Positions 1 to 5,047 of a DNA stretch of 5,047 bases are shown here, piece by piece. Numbering within the stretch: position 1 is the first letter of the stretch; each line of letters starts with the position of its first letter. This DNA is from Candidatus Aegiribacteria sp. (GTDB taxonomy: Bacteria > Fermentibacterota > Fermentibacteria > Fermentibacterales > JCC-6). Location: NCBI GenBank assembly GCA_030600975.1, contig JAUVUL010000187.1, positions 1 through 5,047 on the forward strand, in the 5' to 3' direction. Position numbers and translations under genes: made by a program. The notes beneath the pieces were generated by a model. That model was not told the DNA's origin. It saw nothing but the letters and a program-made list of their open reading frames with translations, and did no database searches.

Positions 1-135
1 CCTCTGTTCAATCTTACTGCTCATTGGTATCTTAGACATTGGCGTGGGTTTCCTTTCTGAATTAAGAGTTTTGTCATTCTCAATTCTAATGAAAGGGGCC
101 TGCGCCTGAAACCTATTTACACCAATCCTAAGACT

Positions 136-360
136 TCACCGAGCGATGCGGTCATCGTTCAGATATGTAGCATCAATGATTGTACCAAATACATAGTTGG
201 AATCACCCCATTCTATTCCAATGGAGTCAACCTTCATGAGATCATATTGGGGTTGATGAGTATTTGAACCAACTTCTTCTGGAGCTGGATTAGATTCAGT
301 ACAGCCGATCAGGAGAGCAAGAATCGATATAAGACTTGCAGATTCAATAGATCTTTTCAT
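136..360 (-). pseudogene. Truncated lipoprotein, N-terminal fragment of a beta-propeller-like protein
   Basis: The 74-codon reading frame begins with a lipoprotein signal peptide: basic MKR, a hydrophobic stretch at residues 8-19, and the lipobox L17-I18-G19-C20. The protein should be lipidated at Cys20 and anchored in a membrane. After a short polar linker, residues about 43-71 (VDSIGIEWGDSNYVFG, then GTIIDATYLNDDRIA) resemble the region just before the first blade of six-bladed beta-propeller lipoproteins, which usually run past 300 residues. Here a TGA at 136-138 ends the frame right where the first blade should start. The same frame stays open for 45 more codons to the window edge, but those residues show no propeller pattern, and the other two frames do not either. 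I therefore read it as a decayed or recombined fragment. It could still be a genuine small lipoprotein. The only ribosome-site candidate is a weak GGA six bases before the ATG. Confidence 0.6.
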
Positions 361-525
361 TAGCTATCCATTCAGATTCACAACAATGATTCTATCGCCT
401 TCCGCATATCTCGAGAAAATTCTTATAGAGTTAGCATGAAAGGAATGTTTAGCTCCGTCAATGGTAATTCACTTGACATATAAGGTAAACATGTGTATAC
501 ATAAACACGAGATTCCCTTGGTTTA
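361..525. promoter_or_regulatory. Divergent intergenic control region (expected attI zone)
   Basis: This non-coding stretch separates the leftward lipoprotein fragment from the rightward integrase gene. In ordinary integrons the attI site lies just upstream of the integrase start and the cassettes read away from the integrase, so this is where attI would be expected. The only GTT-type core I can see is GTTAGCA near 431-437, a poor match to GTTRRRY, so I do not call an attI. A possible leftward -35 (TTGACG on the minus strand at 456-461) has no convincing -10. The integrase promoter is listed separately. Confidence 0.4.
473..501 (+). promoter_or_regulatory. Sigma-70-like promoter for the integron integrase
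   Basis: A perfect -35 hexamer TTGACA (473-478) is followed, after a 17-base spacer, by TATACA (496-501), a four-of-six match to TATAAT. Transcription would start near 508, about 48 bases before the integrase ATG. The -10 overlaps an 8-base palindrome, TGTATACA (494-501), which could be an operator. It does not match the known LexA boxes that control some integrases. Confidence 0.6.
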
Positions 526-542
526 GTGGAATCCACAAAAGC

Positions 543-548
543 AGGAGG
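543..548 (+). promoter_or_regulatory. Shine-Dalgarno site deciding the integrase start
   Basis: AGGAGG lies 7 bases before the ATG at 556. This fixes the start there and rules out the in-frame GTG at 526, which has no comparable site and would put the AGGAGG inside the coding region. Confidence 0.85.
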
Positions 549-555
549 TTTCAAA

Positions 556-1758
556 ATGAGACAGTATTTAAAGGAATATGAAAGCGAGTTAATTGATAAG
601 GATTTAGTACGGGAGAATCAGGTTCCATACATGGTTGGGTGGGTGCATCATTTTCTTTCACTGGGACAGCCTGAAGAAACTTTATATGCAGATGTTCTGG
701 AAAAGGAAGGTAAGAAGGACTGGCAGATAAGACAGGCACTGGAAGCTGTGAAGTTGTACCGCTCCTATTATCCCTGTTGTCTGGATGAATCTCCTGGATC
801 CGCTTTACCTCCGTTGGATGAAATGCGTACCAGGTTAAGGATCAGGCATTACTCCCTGAGCACGGAAAAGACATACCTGCAATGGTGTTCAAGGTATCTT
901 CAGTACTGTGGAAAATATAAACTCGAAAGCAATTCGGATTGCGCCTTTCGTGACTACTTGACACACCTTGCTCTGAAGAGAAAAGTAGCTTCCTCTACAC
1001 AAAATCAGGCTTTTAATGCTATTCTATTTCTGTTCAGAAATATCTGGAAGAAGGAGCCATCTGAGATAGATGCGTTAAGAGCCAAACGACCTCAGCGGCT
1101 TCCATCTGTACTTACTCCAGACGAAGTCCGAAGAGTCTTAGAAGCCGCTAGTGGAGTAACGGGGCTTATTCTCCGCCTTATCTATTCCAGCGGTATCAGG
1201 CTATCAGAAGCTTCGAGGCTCCGTGTTCAGGACCTGGACTTACAGAATTGCTCTCTTTCTGTTCGAAGTGGCAAGGGTGATAAAGACAGGATTACTGTTA
1301 TGGGAAGGATGTTGGTTCCCTTTCTCCAAAGGCAGGTGGAACTCGTTCGTTCAGGATTGTCTGCTTGGAGTATTCCGGTTTCTCTCCCAACAGCACTAGA
1401 AAGAAAATATCCGAGAGCCGGGTTGGAATTATGTTGGCAGTATGTATTTCCGGGTTCCGGGCCTTCTGTAGATCCTTCCACTGGGAATATAAGTAGACAT
1501 CATACTCATCCTTCGTGTGTGCAAAAGGCTATGCGGAGAGCTGTTATCGCATCCGGTATCAATAAACGCGCTGGTGTCCACACACTTCGACACTGCTTCG
1601 CAACGCATATGCTGATGGCAGGAGTGGATCTTTGCGAGATTCAGGAATTACTTGGCCATAAAAGTCTTGAGACTACCAGGATCTACCTGCATGTGGTGAA
1701 AGGAATGAGTAGAACTGTTATAAACCCCCTGGATCTGCTGATGGGAAAGGATATGTAA
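556..1758 (+). CDS. intI: Integron integrase (IntI-type tyrosine recombinase)
   Basis: This 400-residue protein would recombine attI and attC sites to insert or excise gene cassettes. Residues 1-80 are an N-terminal extension (conserved-looking VPYMVGWVHHFL and KDWQIRQALEAVKLY) of a kind seen in environmental integron integrases but absent from the shorter class 1 enzyme. Residues about 90-170 are the SAM-like core-binding domain (RIRHYSLSTEKTYLQW). The catalytic domain follows and all active-site residues are visible: R215 (SSGIRLSEA), K240 (SGKGDKDR), H342 and R345 (HTLRH), H368 (LLGHKS) and nucleophile Y377 (RIYLHV). The IntI hallmark is the extra segment at residues about 285-325 (YPRAGLELCWQYVFP, then RHHTHPS), which XerC/XerD and phage integrases lack. 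The C-terminal NPLDLL matches the SPLD tail of IntI proteins. The frame is intact, with its own promoter and ribosome site, so it looks functional. No attC sites were found on either side. Assignment to IntI is firm; the class is not determined. Confidence 0.95.
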   Translation: MRQYLKEYESELIDKDLVRENQVPYMVGWVHHFLSLGQPEETLYADVLEKEGKKDWQIRQALEAVKLYRSYYPCCLDESPGSALPPLDEMRTRLRIRHYSLSTEKTYLQWCSRYLQYCGKYKLESNSDCAFRDYLTHLALKRKVASSTQNQAFNAILFLFRNIWKKEPSEIDALRAKRPQRLPSVLTPDEVRRVLEAASGVTGLILRLIYSSGIRLSEASRLRVQDLDLQNCSLSVRSGKGDKDRITVMGRMLVPFLQRQVELVRSGLSAWSIPVSLPTALERKYPRAGLELCWQYVFPGSGPSVDPSTGNISRHHTHPSCVQKAMRRAVIASGINKRAGVHTLRHCFATHMLMAGVDLCEIQELLGHKSLETTRIYLHVVKGMSRTVINPLDLLMGKDM

Positions 1759-1934
1759 TCTTCTTCGATCCTTCCTGGACATGCTCTTGTACAAATCAAG
1801 CATAGAATTACTTGACAAAGCAGAAACAAGTTTGTGAAGTACTTAAAGGTTTATAAAGTAGTTGATGATTGGAGATCGATAGACTGGATCATATATGGAA
1901 CATTTGGTTCTTGTTCTATTACGAACAGTGATCA
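1759..1934. other. Intergenic region downstream of the integrase
   Basis: No reading frame with protein-like content is seen here on either strand, and no GTTRRRY/RYYYAAC pair that would mark an attC site. A perfect TTGACA (1812-1817) lacks a -10 at normal spacing; the nearest AT-rich hexamers are TACTTA near 1840 and TATAAA at 1852-1857. No rho-independent terminator for the integrase is visible. A short tandem duplication, CAGTGAT twice, begins at the right edge (1926-1939). Confidence 0.5.
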
Positions 1935-2472
1935 GTGATTAAATAAGATCAACTCCTCTTACAAAACACCAGTGGGAAGTGCTTGAAGCAATTGTTCGGG
2001 CAGAAATGTTTGCCCAAAGGATCACAACAGCTCTAATCTGAACAGTGCCCAGGCATTGAGCAACTACCTGGAACAATTTCACCAACTTGCTCTAATAGAG
2101 CGGAAACATCAGGGGCGTAAAAGCATCTACAACCCCGGGAGGCATTACCCTCTTCTTCAAGGAAATCACTGCTTAAGTAGGAAGGGAGAAACTTTCCAAT
2201 GCCGGTTGGAGGTTCATACGGGGGAAAGTATCCTCCAGTACGAGCTGGGAGTGGATTCAACATTCACTGTCACTGGAAATCTCGGTGAAATGGAAATCAA
2301 CATCGAGAATGAAATGGCCAGGATATCACGTTCCCCGTGCCCTGGTCAGGATTGCGTAAGGCAAAGCTGGCTGAGCAGACCGGGCGATCTGGCCGTATGC
2401 GTTCCCTCAGGTGTTTTCATTGTCATATCGGGCTGCGACGAAAGTCTCTCGCCCGATGCAGTATCCTACTGA
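1935..2472 (+). pseudogene. Frameshifted winged-helix / NusG domain II protein
   Basis: Two frames carry one protein. The first piece (frame of GTG 1979) reads LTKHQWEVLEAIVRAEMFAQ and on to TTAL before TGA at 2039-2041. The second is open from about 2035 to the stop at 2472 and continues NLNSAQALSNYLEQFHQLAL, IERKHQGRKSIYNP. Joined, they give a clean winged-helix DNA-binding domain: helix, turn, recognition helix, then a basic wing. One extra A near 2035 restores the join. A further extra A at 1941-1943 would connect a GTG at 1935 to the first piece; this is less certain. From about 2209 to 2433 the protein matches NusG domain II: FTVTG, then MEINIENEMARI, CPGQDCVRQSWLSRPGDLAVCVP with Cys codons at 2338 and 2353, then VFIVISG. 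That domain is usually found as a short secreted or membrane-tethered protein or as an insert in some NusG proteins, so fusion to a DNA-binding head is unusual. DNA binding is inferred from fold only, and the target is unknown. It may be a pseudogene, or intact with sequencing errors. Confidence 0.65.
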
Positions 2473-3409
2473 ACATAATGGTTGAGCTATCACTTCCGAT
2501 AAGGCTACTTAACGTTGCCGCACCATTGAAAAGCCATACCTGCACCCAGAGAATAGCATAAGAAACAAAGATGACCACGTCTGCCACGAAGTGGATGAAC
2601 CACGCCCAGAACATGCCTTTTGTCTCCAACATGCTCTTTCCCAGCAACCTCGCCAGGAAACCAGTCATCAGAAGACCGATCATCCCGGGAGGTGAACCAT
2701 ACAGGTAATGCGCCAGTCCAAAGAAAACCACGCTGATCAACAGTGCGTGTCTTTTCCCTACAACTTCATGCAAAGTCGACAGCATGGAAGCCCGGAAGCA
2801 CACCTCTTCAGTGAAGGCATTTACCGCTGCAAACAGCAATACCGCCGGTAGCAGTGGGGCTGCTCGCAAGAGCAGGTCTGCCGTGGGGCGCAAGTCGATC
2901 ATTGTGGGAACCAGGACGCCCAGACCAGCAACAAGTGCAAAGATCCATCCAAAGGTTCGCCAGGATTCCCCCTCGCGGATACCCAGCCAGCGGACTGGTT
3001 TAATTCGAGCATCCAGCCGCCCCTTTGTCAGGAAGAAGTTGTCTCTGTGATGCCTGATAAGCCACAGACCCGCAATAACCGCAAAAGCAACACCCAAATC
3101 GGGAATATTGACTCCCAGATACGCTCGCAAAAACGATACCTGCGGTCCGGCAAAGTGACCTTGCCAGCAGGATGTGTTCCCGATCCAGGTCGAGGTTCTC
3201 AAAGCCAGGTAAAGGATAAGCATGATGAAGGAGTATTGCCACAGTGAACGAACGGCTTGCCAGATTAAACACAGTCCCAAGCACAAAGCCAGCAATCCAA
3301 CCTTACCCCAGAACAACCATCCGGGTACCTGCCCAAGGAGCGCATCCAGACAGATATCAGGAAGATCTGAAATCAGAAGCATCACTGTCCAGGCAGAGAA
3401 GATCAACAA
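2423..3409 (-). CDS. CPBP-family intramembrane metalloprotease (CAAX protease/Abi type)
   Basis: This polytopic membrane protein has about eight hydrophobic segments (around residues 1-14, 31-50, 56-71, 105-118, 153-168, 186-200, 222-235 and 266-290 of 328). The three CPBP metal-site motifs are in order: E201-E202-x3-R206 (TEEVCFR), F230-x3-H234 (FFGLAHY) and H273-x3-D277 (IHFVAD). Known members cleave prenylated CAAX proteins, process bacteriocins or anchor partners; the substrate here cannot be told. The longest frame opens with TTG at 3409 and has no ribosome site. An ATG ten codons in (3382) has only a weak GGA. A better N-terminus seems to start at GTG 3450 in another frame and needs one extra A to join (see the entry at 3407-3450). 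The gene lies 38 bases beyond the aminotransferase stop on the same strand, so the two are probably co-transcribed. Its 3' end overlaps the convergent NusG-II gene by 50 bases. The family call is secure; whether the start is intact is uncertain. Confidence 0.85.
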   Translation of the reverse strand: MLIFSAWTVMLLISDLPDICLDALLGQVPGWLFWGKVGLLALCLGLCLIWQAVRSLWQYSFIMLILYLALRTSTWIGNTSCWQGHFAGPQVSFLRAYLGVNIPDLGVAFAVIAGLWLIRHHRDNFFLTKGRLDARIKPVRWLGIREGESWRTFGWIFALVAGLGVLVPTMIDLRPTADLLLRAAPLLPAVLLFAAVNAFTEEVCFRASMLSTLHEVVGKRHALLISVVFFGLAHYLYGSPPGMIGLLMTGFLARLLGKSMLETKGMFWAWFIHFVADVVIFVSYAILWVQVWLFNGAATLSSLIGSDSSTIMFSRILHRARDFRRSPI

Positions 3410-3450
3410 TCGTTTTTAACTGGGTCCTGAGGTGCGGTGTCTGTTTTCAC
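3407..3450 (-). other. Probable displaced N-terminus of the CPBP protease (frameshift)
   Basis: GTG at 3450 follows AGAGAG at a 7-base spacing and reads VKTDTAPQDPVKNDC before a stop. The protease frame begins within the last codons. If the run of five A (minus strand; T at 3413-3417) had six, the frames would join as VKTDTAPQDPVKKRLLIFSAWTVMLL. That is a polar head, then basic KKR, then the first membrane helix, a natural inside-positive start. The alternative is that this short frame is chance and translation starts inside the protease frame. Confidence 0.5.
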
Positions 3451-3488
3451 ACGAATACTCTCTTTTAAATACTCCGCCCCTTACAGAA

Positions 3489-4691
3489 TCAAAGGGCTGA
3501 GTATTCCTGCAGACCTGCCTTGAGTATCTCGAGAGCTGATTTCATCCTGTTCTCTTCGAGGACGTAAGCTATCCTGATCTCATCAAGACCCATTCCTGGA
3601 GTAGCATAGAATCCTTCAGCAGGGGCGACCATTGTGGTCCATCCATCAACAGAGAAATCAGTAAGCATCCAGGCAGCGAAATCATCGGAGTTTTCAACAG
3701 GAATTTTTATTGTTGCATAGAAAGCTCCCTCAGGCTTGAGGAAGAAGATTCCTTCCCGCCCGTGCAGCTCCTGCATGAGTAAGTCCCGCCTGTTCTGATA
3801 CATTGATACTATCGATTTGAAATACTCCTCCGTCATGGATCTGTACATCTCCGCAGCACCGTACTGGGGCAGAGTTGGAGGGCAGAGTCTCGCCTGACCG
3901 AATTTCACGAAAGTTGTCATGAGTGACTTATTGCGGGTTACGATGTTACCAAGCCTTGCTCCGCATGAGCTGAACCTCTTGGAAATGGAATCCATGACCA
4001 CAGCCCTGTCAGAGATCTCGGGAAACTCCAGAATAGATGAGTGTTCCCTTCCATCGAATGCGAAATCCCTGTAAACTTCATCGGCAAGCAGATAGATGTT
4101 ATAACGGGTTACGATATCGGCAAGATCCGCAATTTCCGTATCTGTGAGTATAGTGCCGGTGGGATTATTGGGATTGCATATCATTATTGCTCTGGTTCTA
4201 TCCGTAATTCTGGAAGTTATCTCCTCAGAAGGGGGAAGGTGAAAACCGTTCTCCGGTTTGGATGTAATGGGCACGAGTTTTACATCCGCAAGGGTCGCGA
4301 AACCATTGTAATTCGTATAAAAAGGTTCAAAACAGATTATTTCATCGCCCGGGTCGCAGGTTGCTATCATTGCGAAAATGACCGCTTCAGAACCTCCTGT
4401 CGTTATCATCACCTGATCCGGTTCGATGGATATGCCAGATCTGGAATAGTAACCGCATATGGATTCTCTGAGTTCGGGAATACCGATGCTTGGACCGTAA
4501 GCAAGTACAGTGTTCATATTGGATTTCACCGTATCCCAGAACTCAACTGGTGTTGGAATATCAGGCTGACCTATGTTCAGATGATGAATGCTTATGCCTC
4601 TCTTGACTGCATCCAGCGCCAGTGGAGCAAGCTTACGGATAGGCGATTCCTGAATTCTATTGCCTCTTCTGCTTATATTGGGAGTGGTCAT
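3489..4691 (-). CDS. PLP-dependent aminotransferase, class I/II (fold type I)
   Basis: This complete 400-residue cytosolic enzyme would transfer an amino group between an amino acid and a 2-oxo acid using pyridoxal phosphate. Numbering from ATG 4691, it shows LNIGQPDIPTP (about 38-48), the phosphate-binding GGSEA (99-103), CNPNNPTG (172-179, N176), ADEVY (203-207; D204 pairs with the PLP ring nitrogen, Y207 with its hydroxyl), SISKRF with Schiff-base lysine K238, and R246 in the phosphate site. R373 (EIRIAY) should bind the substrate alpha-carboxylate. The sequence is of the aspartate/aromatic aminotransferase group, but the exact substrate cannot be fixed by eye. ATG 4691 is chosen because AAGGA sits 8 bases upstream; the 12-codon longer frame from TTG 4727 has no such site. 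It lies upstream of the CPBP gene on the same strand and is divergent from the nitrilase-family gene. Nothing in it looks degraded. Confidence 0.93.
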   Translation of the reverse strand: MTTPNISRRGNRIQESPIRKLAPLALDAVKRGISIHHLNIGQPDIPTPVEFWDTVKSNMNTVLAYGPSIGIPELRESICGYYSRSGISIEPDQVMITTGGSEAVIFAMIATCDPGDEIICFEPFYTNYNGFATLADVKLVPITSKPENGFHLPPSEEITSRITDRTRAIMICNPNNPTGTILTDTEIADLADIVTRYNIYLLADEVYRDFAFDGREHSSILEFPEISDRAVVMDSISKRFSSCGARLGNIVTRNKSLMTTFVKFGQARLCPPTLPQYGAAEMYRSMTEEYFKSIVSMYQNRRDLLMQELHGREGIFFLKPEGAFYATIKIPVENSDDFAAWMLTDFSVDGWTTMVAPAEGFYATPGMGLDEIRIAYVLEENRMKSALEILKAGLQEYSAL

Positions 4692-4699
4692 GCTAATTT

Positions 4700-4704
4700 T
4701 CCTT
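4700..4704 (-). promoter_or_regulatory. Shine-Dalgarno site of the aminotransferase gene
   Basis: AAGGA on the minus strand lies 8 bases before ATG 4691. It decides against the longer TTG start at 4727, inside whose coding part it would fall. Confidence 0.7.
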
Positions 4705-4811
4705 CCAGAGTAATGAAGCTGTTTCAATGATGTCTTAAATCAATATATTATACTGAAAATTGAATGAATACTATATTACAATTTCCTGAGGATACCTGAT
4801 ATGGGGATTCG
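4705..4811. promoter_or_regulatory. AT-rich divergent promoter region
   Basis: This very AT-rich gap lies between the divergent aminotransferase and hydrolase genes. On the minus strand a perfect TATAAT (4747-4752) would place the aminotransferase start of transcription near 4740, but no good -35 is seen 16-18 bases upstream. On the plus strand TATATT (4772-4777) is a candidate -10 for the hydrolase, also without a clear -35. GGGGA (4803-4807), four bases before ATG 4812, is the likely ribosome site of the hydrolase. Confidence 0.4.
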
Positions 4812-5047
4812 ATGATTCTAAGACTTGTGGAACTCGGTATAGAGGGTTCTCCATCTGAAAATATGCACAGATTCTCCGAAGCTGCTGTAATGTCACCGCT
4901 TCCGGATGCGGCAATTCTTCCGGAACTCTTCACAACGGGGTATGTGCTTGACAGAATTCCTTCCTTTGCCCTTTCTGAAGAAGATCTGAGGGATCTTCCA
5001 ACGGCTTCAGCTGCCGGGGAAAACGGTATATGGATAATAGGCGGAAC
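4812..5047 (+). CDS. Carbon-nitrogen hydrolase (nitrilase superfamily), 5' part
   Basis: The first 78 residues of a protein that runs off the window edge. It opens with a short strand (MILRLVELGIEG) and then shows DAAILPELFTTGYVLD at residues 32-47. This is the nitrilase-superfamily block carrying the first catalytic residue, E38 of the Glu-Lys-Cys triad, at the usual distance from the N-terminus. WIIGG (74-78) matches the strand that follows in the family. The LPE-x-FTTG form is most like the omega-amidase branch (YafV/Nit2-like), which hydrolyses 2-oxoglutaramate, but the Lys and Cys motifs lie outside the window. ATG 4812 is the only reasonable start: an in-frame TGA lies at 4797-4799, and the ATG at 4801 opens another frame that stops after four codons. 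The gene is divergent from the aminotransferase. Confidence 0.75.
   Translation, partial: MILRLVELGIEGSPSENMHRFSEAAVMSPLPDAAILPELFTTGYVLDRIPSFALSEEDLRDLPTASAAGENGIWIIGG

Noticed and set aside
494..501. TGTATACA palindrome as a LexA (SOS) box
   Set aside because: It is too short and does not match the known LexA consensus sequences; kept only as a possible operator.
526..555. Upstream GTG start for the integrase
   Set aside because: It has no ribosome site, and the strong AGGAGG at 543-548 would fall inside the coding sequence; ATG 556 is better.
1998..2015. GGGCA...TGCCC hairpin as a terminator for the integrase
   Set aside because: It lies within the winged-helix coding segment, has no T tract, and is 240 bases past the stop.
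2255..2261. ATTCAAC matching the attC RYYYAAC box
   Set aside because: It is a single box inside the NusG-II coding region with no partner GTTRRRY at a suitable distance.
2784..3284. Several open frames on both strands inside the CPBP gene
   Set aside because: They are out-of-frame or antisense readings of a gene with clear membrane segments and metal-site motifs; their own products look low-complexity or patternless.
4041..4730. Long plus-strand open frame of 229 codons
   Set aside because: It lies antisense to the aminotransferase, whose motifs are all intact. Its translation has no domain-like pattern and no good ribosome site.
4748..4933. Minus-strand frame of 61 codons
   Set aside because: It is antisense to the nitrilase-family start and spans the divergent promoter region.

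Overview
The window looks like bacterial chromosome of moderate GC with tightly packed genes. It holds a partial lipoprotein gene, an integron integrase, a frameshifted regulator-like gene, a membrane protease, an aminotransferase and the start of a nitrilase-family amidase. The lipoprotein N-terminus resembles the start of six-bladed beta-propeller lipoproteins, which are common in Fibrobacterota/Fermentibacteria-like candidate phyla. That points to a poorly cultured lineage, but the taxonomic guess is weak.

Layout, left to right. Positions 1-360 (minus strand) hold a lipoprotein N-terminus that stops after 74 codons, a fragment of a longer gene. Positions 361-555 are a non-coding control region with a good sigma-70-like promoter and a strong Shine-Dalgarno for the next gene. 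Positions 556-1758 (plus) encode a complete 400-residue tyrosine recombinase of the integron-integrase (IntI) type, with all catalytic residues and the IntI-specific insertion. No attC site or cassette array could be recognised. By the usual integron layout, attI and cassettes would lie to its left, on the side of the lipoprotein fragment.

Positions about 1935-2472 (plus) carry a gene broken by apparent single-base deletions. Rejoined, it reads as a winged-helix DNA-binding domain fused to a NusG domain II. Its 3' end overlaps by 50 bp the convergent gene at 2423-3409 (minus), a CPBP/CAAX-type intramembrane protease. The natural N-terminus of that protease also seems displaced by one missing A. 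Positions 3489-4691 (minus) encode an intact PLP-dependent class I/II aminotransferase, which probably shares a transcript with the protease. Positions 4812-5047 (plus) are the start of a carbon-nitrogen hydrolase, divergent from the aminotransferase.

The aminotransferase and the hydrolase may form a transaminase/omega-amidase pair, but that is inference. The most notable points are the integron integrase with no visible cassettes, the unusual winged-helix/NusG-II architecture, and two or three apparent frameshifts that each disappear if one A is restored to a short A run.
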